Shown in pieces: positions 12,851-23,629 of a stretch of DNA of 64,000 nt. The position numbers and the translations under genes are program-made. Under the pieces are notes generated by a model. The model was not told the DNA's origin, did no database searches, and saw only the letters and a list, made by a program, of their open reading frames with translations. Origin of the DNA: Nicotiana tabacum (lineage: Eukaryota; Streptophyta; Magnoliopsida; Solanales; Solanaceae); assembly GCF_000715075.1 (NCBI RefSeq), contig NC_134082.1:212081448-212145447 (forward strand), given 5' to 3'. Positions within the stretch are counted from its first letter, which is position 1, and the number at the start of each line of letters is the position of its first letter.

Positions 12851-13676
12851 ATCCTAGGAGAAAATTCATCAGACTAGGATTTGATATCTTATCTTAGGAG
12901 AAAGATTGATCTGACTAAGATTTTATCTTGGGAGAAAAATTTCATCAGACCAAGATTTTGACTCTAGGAGATAAATCGTCAGACTAGGTCCATTTTGTTG
13001 TGATCTTAGGAGAAAGATTCATCCGACTAAGATTTTATCTTGGGAGAACAATTTCATCATACCAAGATTTTGACTCTAGGAGATAAATCGTCAGACTAGG
13101 TCCACTTGTTGTGATCTTAGGAGAAAGATTCATCCGACTAAGATTTTATCTTGGGAGAACAATTTCATCAGACCAAGATTTTGACTCTAGGAGATAAATC
13201 GTCAGACTAGGTCCATTTGTTGTGATCTTAGGAGAAAGATTCATCCGACTAAGATTTTATCTTGGGAGAACAATTTCATCAGACCAAGATTTTGACTCTA
13301 GGAGATAAATCGTCAGACTAGGTCCACTTGTTGTGATCTTAGGAGAAAGATTCATCCGACTAAGATTTTATCTTGGGAGAACAATTTCATCAGACCAAGA
13401 TTTTGACTCTAGGAGATAAATCGTCAGACTAGGTCCATTTGTTGTGATCTTAGGAGAAAGATTCATCCGACTAAGATTTTATCTTGGGAGAACAATTTCA
13501 TCAGACCAAGATTTTGACTCTAGGAGATAAATCGTCAGACTAGGTCCATTTTGTTGTGATCTTAGGAGAAAGATTCATCCGACTAAGATTTTATCTTGGG
13601 AGAACAATTTCATCAGACCAAGATTGTATCGGGAGGGAAATTCATCAGACTAGGACTTTTTATCCTAGGAGAAAAA
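12851..13676 (-). repeat. 111-bp tandem repeat array with three hairpins per unit
   Basis: GATCTTAGGAGAAAGATT recurs at 13002, 13113, 13224, 13335, 13446 and 13558, giving a period of 111 bp (once 112), with a diverged unit before and a truncated one after. Each unit is three related sub-units. Their arms pair: ATCTTAG/CTAAGAT, ATCTTGG/CCAAGAT, and a weaker GACTCTAG/CTAGGTC. A founder-like hairpin ATCCTAG/CTAGGAT lies at 12851-12880. Loops keep the pattern GAGA...TCATC.GA. It lies in the 3' UTR of the minus-strand element and looks like an emerging satellite. Confidence 0.85.
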
Positions 13677-13760
13677 TGTAAAGATCAATGATTTGAGAAA
13701 CTTACCTTCGTAATTCCTTCTTTTCTTTTCTCCTTCCTTCGCGCTGCTTTGTTATTGCTT

Positions 13761-15064
13761 GCTGGGGATAATACCACTGCGGTAGTTTTCTTTCTTCCCC
13801 TCCTTCAAATTCAATTTTTTTTTTCAGAATTTATTTTCTCTCAACACTGCTGGGGATAAAAGTGTTATCTTCTTGGGATAACGTCGTTGAGGATAACGTT
13901 GTTGGGGAATTTTATCCCTTCAAATCGATGCTTCATTCTTGTGGAAGCTGCTGGGGATGATAATGGTTTTTGCTTTTCTGAGCACAAATGTCATCCTTTT
14001 GTTCTGTCTGTTGGGGAACAACTTCTTTTATTAAAATTTGTTATGCTGGGGGTAAAACTGGTTCAAAGACCACTTCCCTTGAGACTGGTGCTATATTCAT
14101 TTTACCCTGAATGGGTATCTGACTTCCAGAAAATTTTCCAAATGAAAGGAAAATTTTCTGCCCCAGCTTGACAGTCTCCCTTATGGCATGCATTTTCCGA
14201 CATCAATGTCATTTCTTTTACCTGTTTCAAATTAAACAAAATTTGTTAGTTTAAAAAAAACGGTGGTTGGTTGTGATACTCCTACTGGGGATGGCTTTTC
14301 CCTTTCTCCTTCCTTGCTCTGCGTTCCACAACTTGTTGGGGATGATATTATTTGCTGGGGATAATCCTTTTCTGCTGGGGATATCCCTCTTCTTTCGTGG
14401 CATGGCTCGGAAACTTGCATTTTCCCGACCTTTTAGTCTCGCATGAATTTCCCAAATCATGCTTATTGTTTTTCTTGTTTTGTCCACGGGCTCTGGTCTT
14501 GAGGTTTAATAACCTTTGATTTCGGCAAGGATATCCCTCTTGACACTCGTCAATCCTTTTGCTGGGGATATCTTTCTTGACACTGGCCTCACGCTTGTTC
14601 CTTACTGACTATATCACTTGGATGTACTAGTCAGATCTTATCTTGGAAAGCTGATGGTCTACTTTGAAGTCATTTCCCACTGGTCTTGACCAAACAGACT
14701 CTATTGGGAAAATTTCTATGAAAGGAAAAGATAAAAGGGAACAGAATAAAAGGACAAAGGAAAAAGATGACTCTTTAACAAAAGAAACTATAAACAAAAA
14801 CCTATCAAACGCAAATACCGACTCTAATGGTTATGACATGCATATGTGGCCTATCCTTCGTCATCAATCGTCTTTCGAGATCTTCCCTTGACTTGGCGAT
14901 TCCCCATCTGATTCCCAATCTTATTCGACTTGTAGTGCCCGAAGGGTTTTCACTATCAAGCCTCTCTCATTTTGGTTTTTCTCTCAGCTTGCGTCGCCTT
15001 ATGGTGTCCGTAAAGATTTTCACCGATAAGACTCTCTCATTTGTATCACTTTCCAGCTGGGGAT
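13761..15064 (-). repeat. Dispersed GCTGGGGAT words, complementary to the primer site
   Basis: Exact GCTGGGGAT occurs on the plus strand at 13761, 13849, 13950, 14354, 14374, 14561 and 15056 (and 11981), with near matches at 13905, 14282, 14335 and 15344. The element's primer-binding site contains the same nine bases on the opposite strand. The element's RNA therefore carries AUCCCCAGC, which can pair with its own primer site and resembles the T-arm of tRNA-Arg. Up to 12 bases match around 14372-14382. Otherwise the stretch is noncoding. Confidence 0.6.
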
Positions 15065-15152
15065 TTGGAGTGTTGCCGGTATGACTCTCTCTGCTGGAGA
15101 TTAGAGTCCTTTCTGCTGTGGAACAGAATGTTATGTTCGCCGGTAAGACTCT
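14936..15152 (-). repeat. Four diverged copies of a CACCGGTAAGACTCTC word
   Basis: Related segments occur near 14948 (TTTTCACTATCAAGCCTCTC), 15016 (TTTTCACCGATAAGACTCTC), 15074 and 15138 (GCCGGTAAGACTCTCATTTG). They are spaced 58-68 bp apart. I recognise no coding or RNA identity; they extend the repeat-rich character of the element's interior. Confidence 0.45.
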
Positions 15153-15435
15153 CATTTGTCTGACTTGGCATCTTTTGCAGACTGATCAGAAAGTCTTTCT
15201 TTGGACCGTAATGTGGGTTTTTTGGATAGGCTTAGAAAGAAAGGGTATTAAAGGCTAAAAAACAAATCAATTTGGGGTTCAAAATTACAACCTTCGAAAT
15301 CATATTGTTTATAACAAGCGCAACCCTTGCCCCAGTTTCTTGCTTGGGGATTATTTATTAAATTTTTTATTTTATTTATTACACCATGCATACCATGCAC
15401 ATTATGCACACTATGCACCCTATGACCGAGCCGTG

Positions 15436-15482
15436 AAGCGCCTACGTATCCTCTTTGAGGAATCAGGTCAAACGTAGTTCCC
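15436..15482 (-). other. Two-stem RNA-like module, copy B
   Basis: Outer arms CTACGT (15442-15447) and ACGTAG (15472-15477). Inner arms CCTC (15450-15453) and GAGG (15457-15460) with a 3-base loop. The linker AATCAGGTCAA corresponds to the linker of copy A. The inner stem shares no sequence with copies A, C or D yet remains fully complementary. Confidence 0.7.
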
Positions 15483-16621
15483 AATTCCTCTTTTTTCTTC
15501 TGACTTTCTTTTGTTTTTTTTTGTTATCATTTTTCTTTTTTTTTTCTTTTTCGTTTTTTTTTTTGATTTTTTTTACCTTCTAGGCTCGTATTTCCTAGTC
15601 GTTGCTATTGATTCCGAACGAGGGGTATGAAAGAAAATAAAATAAGGCTCAAAAGGGGTAACGAAGGATAAAATGTTTAGGTAGCAGAACAAAATGCCTT
15701 CGTCATTCCAGTCTTCAAAACATGCCAAGTGCAAACAACATAATTGAACATAGATTTATAGTCTCTTCCGACGGTGCTGGTCTTGACAATTACGTTAAAC
15801 ACTTGCTTTTCATTTGTCATCTCTAAAGCACTGCTGGGCGACATTCTCACTCTCATGAACGACCCTCATGCCAATTCGGTGAATCTTGCATTTAGCGGTT
15901 TTTTTTGTGTTTTACTTGCCCCAGTTCCACATGACTCGGGCTTCAAATAATCTCAAACCGTTCTTATTTCCTTTAAATGCTTTGATCACCTTCCCAGGGT
16001 TTTTATGATTAACTTTATAGACTAGGCCCAAACTGTGTGCGCATGTCATGTCACTAGAATCGGCGCTTGAATAAAAATGATAAAAGGACTAATCAAAAGA
16101 AAAATGGAAATAATAAAAGACCGGCTTTTGTATTAGACTACTGGCGAAATGGTTTTAATAATAAAACAAACAAAACAAGCAGAATAAAATCCTAACACAG
16201 CCTTGACAAAACTTAAACAAACTGATATGACAAAATGGAAAGATAAGAAGGTTTGACACAAGACAATATTCGGATTACAACCCTAAGAATAATCCGGACA
16301 ACAGAAATGACAACAAAATAAGCCACCACAAGCTTCTCTCTTGCTAACCAAGGAACGGAGCGTCCTCCCAACTTATCAAAATTGGCATCTTAGCCACTTG
16401 AGCGTTCGCATCAATACTGCCAAGACCATTATCAGCTTTAATATCATCAACCTTAGTCAACAAGTCCCAATAGGATTCGAGTGCTTCTGTTATCAAGCCT
16501 GATCCCTGCGAAGTGTGCTTCTGGGTCTTGTATTTCCGGCTTACCACAAACCAACCACCTTAACTTTCTTTGTGATTCAAAGCGAAACAGGTTAGAATGG
16601 ACTCTGTTGGTCCCCATTATT

Positions 16622-16735
16622 AACAACATTTTTTTTTCTTTTTCTTTTTTTTTTCGATTTTTTTTTTTTTCATTTTTTTTCATTTCGTTTTTTTTCATTC
16701 TCTTTTTTTTTTTGCTTTTTTTTTGTTGTGGTCGA
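16622..16735. repeat. T-rich low-complexity tract
   Basis: About 110 bp of T runs broken by single C, G or A bases (purine-rich on the transcribed minus strand). It gives long spurious Phe/Lys-rich frames and is not coding. Confidence 0.8.
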
Positions 16736-16747
16736 ATCTTATGGAGA

Positions 16748-16796
16748 TTGCCTACGTATCATGACCCCGCATGAATCAGACCTTGCGTAGTTCGGA
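16748..16796 (-). other. Two-stem RNA-like module, copy C
   Basis: Outer arms CTACGT (16752-16757) and GCGTAG (16785-16790), five Watson-Crick pairs and one wobble. Inner arms CATG (16760-16763) and CATG (16770-16773) with loop ACCCCG. The linker AATCAGACCTT matches the linker of the other copies. Confidence 0.7.
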
Positions 16797-16869
16797 CCAA
16801 TAAAAGATAAGCAATACTAATCATTTTTTTTTCAATTTTCATATTGGGTTTCAAAGGTTTAAAAATGAC

Positions 16870-17460
16870 CTACAAACTTGAAAATCAAACGACCCACATA
16901 TTATAATCAAAAGTTTTACAAACTCCAAAACAAACGGCCAGCTTCCTTTCTCCGTTTGACAAATGCAACCAAACGGTTATTTTTGCAAATGTGGCCCCGT
17001 CCAAATTTTGAGGCCGGAGAGGATTATTTTATGACACTTTACACACTTGTCCGTTCTTTTACGAAAATAGCCTTTCGACAACTGAAAGATACTCTGAGGC
17101 TATTTTGGCAAGAACGGTTTAAGACGCGGCCGAAGCTGGCTCGACTTATTATGACAAAATTCAAACGGTATTCACCTGACCGCCGACTATTTATTTTTAT
17201 TTTTTTTTCAAATTACAATAAAAACCTGGTGTTGCAAACACGGCCCTTCAGCGCCTCGGGGACGAAGATTTTTAAGGCTGTGTGAGTCAACTAGACCAAA
17301 ATCCTAAACATGACCCAAAAGGTGGTTGTTTATGCAAAGTCGGCCTTCTGGCGTCCCATTCGGGAACATTCGGCTATGTCTTGATAAAACAACGTCACCC
17401 GACTTCTTTATGACTCTTAAAATTTGACATATTTTTTTTGGCTATTTTGTTTTAGCAAAA
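16870..17460 (-). repeat. Noncoding stretch with repeated TGCAAA..GGCC segments
   Basis: Related segments begin TTTGCAAATGTGGCCCCG (near 16981), TTGCAAACACGGCCCTTC (near 17232) and ATGCAAAGTCGGCCTTCT (near 17331). Each is followed by a GC-richer stretch. They look like diverged copies of one unit. A 135-codon plus-strand frame crosses them but runs against the element's direction and has no recognisable domain. Confidence 0.4.
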
Positions 17461-17580
17461 AGTGGAGGCTGGACACTGCCCGACTTATTTATGAAAAAAA
17501 ATTAAAATTTTGACATGTTTTTTATTTATTTATTGGTTTTTGGCTATTTTAGCAAAAATGGGGGTTGGACCCGATGAGGG

Positions 17581-17630
17581 TTGCCTACGTATCTCACATC
17601 CGGTGAGAATCAAACCCGCGTAGTTCGGGC
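17581..17630 (-). other. Two-stem RNA-like module, copy D
   Basis: Outer arms CTACGT (17585-17590) and GCGTAG (17618-17623). Inner arms TCTCAC (17592-17597) and GTGAGA (17603-17608), a perfect 6-bp stem with loop ATCCG. This copy has the longest inner stem and, with A, the best support for pairing. Confidence 0.72.
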
Positions 17631-18130
17631 AGGTCATGATTAAAGTAAGTAAACTAATTTTAAATTATTATTATTGAATTTGTAAAAGAACTGCTTTGAA
17701 AGAAGAAATGAAGTATATATTTTTTTTGAATTTTTGATTGATTTTCTTTTTGAAAGAAAGACTTCTAAGAATTCCTTTTCTTTTGATTTGAACTTTGAGA
17801 ATTTCAAAAGTAAAAGGAAGATTTTCTTTTTGTTTTTTCTTATTCTAAGAAGAAAGAAAATATTTTTTTGGAATTTTACCTTTTAATAAAAAAAATGCTT
17901 TCTAAAAAAAATATTTTTTGAATTTTGAATTTTCTTTTCAACTTTTAAAGAAGAAGGAAAATATTTTCGAATTTGTTTTATTTTATATATATATTTTTAA
18001 TAATTAAAAAGACTTTCTTAAAGAAGTCAATAATGGAAAATATTTTTGGATTTTTTGTTTTGAAAAATGGGGAGTCTAAAAAAAACTTTTCTAGACTTTT
18101 TGGCAAGACAAATATTCTTGCAACAAATAA

Positions 18131-18299
<169 letters not shown>

Positions 18300-19252
18300 C
18301 AACAAATAATAAAACCACTTTCAACGCGACTCTTTTTATTTTATTATTTTGAATTTTTCAGAAACGAATAAAAAAACTATTTTAAAAGTAAGACTCTTTT
18401 TCATTGTCATTTTCAGGGGAAGACAAACTATTTTCCTTTTTATATATAAATATATTTTTTTATTTTTTTATTTTTTTGAAAAATAAGACAGAACAACGAT
18501 TTATTTTTTTCTATTTTTTCTTTGGTTTTAATAAAACATTTTTTTTTCATTTTCACAAAATTTCGGCAGAGTTTTGACAGTATTTGGGCATTGGTTGTTT
18601 TTTTCAAAAATAAACAGTCAATTCTCTAACCGCTATTTCTTTTTTTTCAATTTTAAAATATTATTCATGATATTCAAAAGTCAGTCAACACACAAATCCG
18701 GATCAAATAAATGCGCAAGTAGCATCAAGTAAGATGCATCAGGATGGTCATTTTTTTTGGTACACCTGTCCTAGACAGACCCAACCCCTGTGTTGAGTCT
18801 CCAAAGTCAAATGCACGTGATGCAAACAATCACTCCTACTAGGGATCCAGCATGAAGCTGAGTTATTCTAAGAGAAAAAAACCTGAGGCATATTGATCTA
18901 GCCCTGGCTTACCCAAACGGACAGTTTGAGCCGAAGCGGGGGCAACGTACCGGGAGCACGAAAGTCTACCCGGCCTAGTTACTTGTCCCAACTTCGTCTT
19001 ATTTGGTATGACTTTAACAGAAAGGTGGGCCACGCGCACGTGTGCACCAAAAATTTAGAAGACTCAGAAAGAAGGGGGTTTCGTAGCAGTTGTATATATT
19101 CATAATTCAAATAATATTAAAGCGGTAAAAGTGTCATTTAGCACATTGGGCATATATCATGTTAAAAAATCAGATAATAAATAAAGCCAACTATAACAAT
19201 TATTTTAAGCTCGAATTCTTGAACCCTGAACCAGAGGTTCTGGGTAAATTGA
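18300..19252 (-). other. Leader region of the Ogre-like element, noncoding
   Basis: Between the microsatellite and the primer site I see no open frame on the transcribed strand. In plants this zone of Ogre elements is a long 5' UTR or carries an extra upstream ORF; no such ORF is visible here. Confidence 0.5.
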
Positions 19253-19270
19253 TCCCCAGCAGAGTCGCCA
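19253..19270 (-). other. Primer-binding site, tRNA-Arg
   Basis: Minus strand TGGCGACTCTGCTGGGGA, separated from the LTR by the four bases 19271-19274. It matches the reverse complement of the plant tRNA-Arg(ACG) 3' end with a single C-to-T difference. It sets the orientation of the whole element and supports Ogre/Tat lineage placement. Confidence 0.85.
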
Positions 19271-19274
19271 TAGC

Positions 19275-22200
19275 TGTCACACCTCCTTTTTACATACCCG
19301 AGAGGGTGCGTGGGAGTTTTTCCAATTAAAGGACAGTCGAAACGGGATTTATTTGTTTTGTTTCAGAGTCGCCACCTGGGAATTTTAAGGCGTCCCAAGT
19401 CACCAATTTTTAATCCCTGAATCGAGGAGAATATGACTCTGTTTGTTATTCTGCGAACCAGAAATCCTGAATAAGGAATTCTGTTAATCCGGAAGAAGGT
19501 GTTAGGCATTTCCGAATTCCGTGGTTCTAGCACGGTCGCTTAACTGTTATTATATTTGACTTTGATTTATTAAATGCATATTTATTGCCCAATTTTATTG
19601 TTACCGCTTCTATTTAGACTACTTGTAATTAAGGACCTTTCTTCGAATCGAATCACGCATACGTGTATCCGTTTTATATATTATATATTTTTTAACGTGA
19701 AAAATCGTGTTACGCATACGTATACACAATGATATTGATAATATAATTTATTTATTTTTTTTCGAAATTTTTATTTATTTATAAAAATAGACTTAAGTTT
19801 GAAATTGTGCTTAAAATAAAATTAAGAACGTCTGTCGCTCTTGTATGATTAAATAGTGAACTGCACATCTCAGGTTATATGAAATTAATATTGATGATCT
19901 CCGAAGAACCCCTTTTTATTAAAAATTTGCTCGAAGTTGCGCGAACGCATAATCCGAATCGCCTTTAGAAGTATAATCAAGTCACGCGAACGCATCCTTA
20001 ATTATGCAAATATTCTTGACAGTAATATAAATTCTCTACAAATGTTTATTGCATCCATCTATTTTTAAATGTAAGAGTCATGAGAAATCACTATTTGAGA
20101 TGCCTCTAAATTCCTTGAAAAGAATTCACAATTCATTAAGTGTTGACCGCAAATTATATTTTTTACGTGTGAATTATATTCCTCAAAACCATGAGTTTAA
20201 AGAGTAAAATAAAAATAAAATAAAAATAAACAACATGTGATTAATACTACCATTTTTATGGTAAATACAATATTTATCTACCCAAAAAGCGAATTGCGTA
20301 TAAAACTTAGGAAAACAATTGATTTAATAAATGAAGTAATATTTTTTGAAGAATTTTCATTGTTATATTTGGAGCAAACGCTATTTACACATTTTTTGAC
20401 TTAAAATGTTACAATCTATAAATCTCATCCTTCTTTTACACCACTTGTTTTTAGTCCGAGGTTATAATTGTTTGGTTAATTTTGCTTACGAAGATTGGGT
20501 TTGAGATAAATAAACCAATTCTTATATTCTGCCTATGCGAATATTTGCAAACACTAACTCTATATTTTGTAAAAAATCATTGACATTATTTCATATATTA
20601 AAAGAAATGAGTTGATCGCGTTCCTAAAATAACTAAGCCATTTGTTATTAAGAAAGAGAACTAATCTACCAATTGATTTAATACTATATTAACCAACTAA
20701 AACAAAACTGAAACTTAAACTAATAAAATTTAAATGAGTAGAAGACATCCTTATAATCAAACTTCATTTACTTGCCATGTTGAAGCTTTTCATGACATGA
20801 ATTTTCAGATATGTACCTGATATTGGAAGCAAAAGAAAATGATGATGAGAATCAGCAGCAATAATAACAGTACAATAGCAACAACTACCCAGCAACAGTA
20901 ACAACCCAGTAACAGACCGGTAGAGTAGTAATCCCAAAAACAAAAGCTTTAAGCTTTAAATGAAACAACAACCATTAATGCTAATTTCAAACAAAGAAAG
21001 AAAGCAGTAGATTTTTTTTTAGTTTTATTTTTATTTTGAAAGCTTAAATATTTTTCGGAATTTTTCTCTCCATCTGTGTGTGTATTTTTTTTCGTATCTC
21101 TCTCCCTATTTTTTCTCTATTGTCTTCAAGACTTCACATATATAACACATCCCATAAACCTTTTAATTAATTAAAATCAATACTTTTTCTCTACCCAACC
21201 CATTATCTTTCCACTCATCCCCATTACATTAAACAAACATATCACACCACCCCATTATATTTTGTCCCCCATGCTTTATTTAAAATAATGCAAGATTCCC
21301 CTTTAAATTAAATCTTGTCCCCCCTTTATATTAAATAATCATATCACAACCCACCCCATTTCATTTTGTCCCCCATGCTTCAAATAAACAATTTCAAAAT
21401 GTACAATTCCTAAACTACCCCCCTCCGACCTTACTGAAATTACCAAACTACCCCTGAACGTACTACAAATTTACCAAACTACCCATCAGCTATAACACAT
21501 CAATTAATCAAACTTAACCAAAATATAGACAATATGATCAATTTCTAACAATGTTCAAACAACAATATGAACACGGATGAACATCATAACAACAATATCA
21601 CATGAACACGATTTTAACAACATTTCAACAACAAATCACATGAACACAAATTGAACAACAAAGGACAACTAAAATTTGATTGAACAATATTTTAGCAACA
21701 AACAATCATATTTTCGGATTCAACAACTATCACAAACAAGTATATTTAGATTTCTAAATTCAATCATATTGAACTTAAAATCAATTCTAACAACATTACA
21801 ACCAACAATTCCTATATTAAACTTTATGAGACAAATTCAAGAAATAATCACAAATGGTAAACAAGAAATCAAGCTATACAAATTTCGGATTCAAGAACAT
21901 CCAAACAAAGTATGAACATGAATGAATCTATTTTAACACAACAAACATGACGGATTAAACGATTAAATCAATATATTCCTTTAACACAACTAAATTCTTT
22001 TTTAGACAAATAACAAGATCGACGAATAAACAATTATGAACTTAAGCTTGAACTTAACAATATTAACAATTTCTAACAATACATAAACACATGAAACAAA
22101 TTGAAGAAATAGTTAATTAAATTTCAATTTGAATCTAACAAACATCAAACTAACAAATATTCATACAAACATGAAATGAATATGAAAACCACTTAATTAA

Positions 22201-23629
22201 TTTATCATTTGAAATCTGAAAATTAATTCAATCAAACACATGAACACACTAGAAAATTATTTCAACGATGAACAACTAACAAGACAAGAATTGAATCATT
22301 TAACGAGTTTGGATTCGGAAAATATCAAACAAAAATATGGACAAAAATAAAACTTAGAACAACTAACCGTAAATGACCAACGACGAACATCGAACGAACT
22401 CTAAATGAAACCAACGAAACTTTGACATAACGAAGAAGACGAAGCAAGAGCCGAAGCATGGAACGTGAAGCAGCAGCGCCGGCAGCAGCAACGACGACCC
22501 AGCTCCGGCGAACTAGCAACGGTAGCAGCAGCACGATGGAGGGGACGGAAACAACTACCACGACCAGACAGCCATGGTTACGAGCAGCAGCAGCATGATG
22601 GAGGGGACGGAAACAAACTACCACGACTAGGCAGCCATGTGCGATGGAGGTCGAAGCTAAGGCAGCAACTCGACGCCGGAGAAGACGAGACAGTAGCCAT
22701 GGGGTCTGTTTGGATGTAGCAAAGCTGCTGGGCAGCGACTGAAGAAGGTGAAGCAGCGGACGACGTTACAAATCGTGGTTGAGCTTTGGTGTTAAAGGAC
22801 TGTGGTCGTTTGGGGTTATGTCCGGCGGTGAGGGGTTGTTCGGAGGTGACGAACGTGGAGTGGGGTTTACTTGGAAGCTTGGCCGGCTGTGTGGGGGGGG
22901 AGGAACAGCCATGGCTGCTTGAGGTTGGGGGTTGGAGGTTGGAGAAGATGAAGCAAAGGGAGGGGGGGGGCGGATGTGTTTCTTAGGTTTTTTAGGGTTT
23001 TTGGTTTTTTCTTTTGTTTTGTTTTGTTTTTGTTTTGTAAAAATGAAAAAATGAAAATGAAGAGGGGGAGTTGGGTTATGGACTGGGTCGACCCAGTTCG
23101 AAATGGACTGGGTCGTAGGGAAGATTGGGCCATTTTTTGGGCCTATGGCTTGAAATTGAAGAAGAGGCCTAATTCCGACTTTCTTTATATTTTCGCTCTC
23201 TTTTCTTCTTTTATTTTTCTAAAACTAAATTATAAAAATACTTAAACTATTATTAAGAACTAAATTAAGTTATAAAAGCGCAAATTAACTCCCAATAACA
23301 ATTAACGCACAATTAAGTAATAATTAAGCATAAAATTGTATATTTGGACATTAAATGCTAAAAATGCAAACGATGCCTATTTTTGTAATTTTTAATTTTT
23401 TGTAAACAAATTTAATTAGTAAAAATTATAGAATTAAATCCTACATGCAAATGCGACATATTTTTGTATTTTTTTTTATTAATTTAACAAATAAACAAAC
23501 ACAGACAAATACAAATAATTATCCAAAATATCACAAAACATCACAAAATTGCACACCAAGAAAAATTACTTTATTTTTTTGAATTTTTTGGGAGTAATTC
23601 TCATATAGGGCAAAAATCACGTGCTTACA
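19275..23629 (-). repeat. 5' LTR of the Ogre-like element
   Basis: 4355 bp, near-identical along its length to 7178-11536. On the minus strand U3 spans about 23629-21150 and R-U5 about 21110-19275. It adjoins the tRNA-Arg primer site, which identifies it as the 5' LTR. Confidence 0.9.
21138..21144 (-). promoter_or_regulatory. TATA box of the Ogre-like element's 5' LTR
   Basis: TATATAT on the minus strand, in context TGTTATATATGTGAAG. It would start the element's transcript about 30 bases further left, leaving a 1.8-kb R-U5. Confidence 0.55.

Noticed and set aside
12851..13676. Regular 111-bp repeats as a possible CRISPR array
   Set aside because: Units are contiguous and nearly identical with no unique spacers, the host is a plant, and the array lies in an LTR element.
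16878..17285. 135-codon plus-strand ORF in the Ogre-like interior
   Set aside because: Runs against the element's direction, crosses dispersed repeats, and shows no domain.
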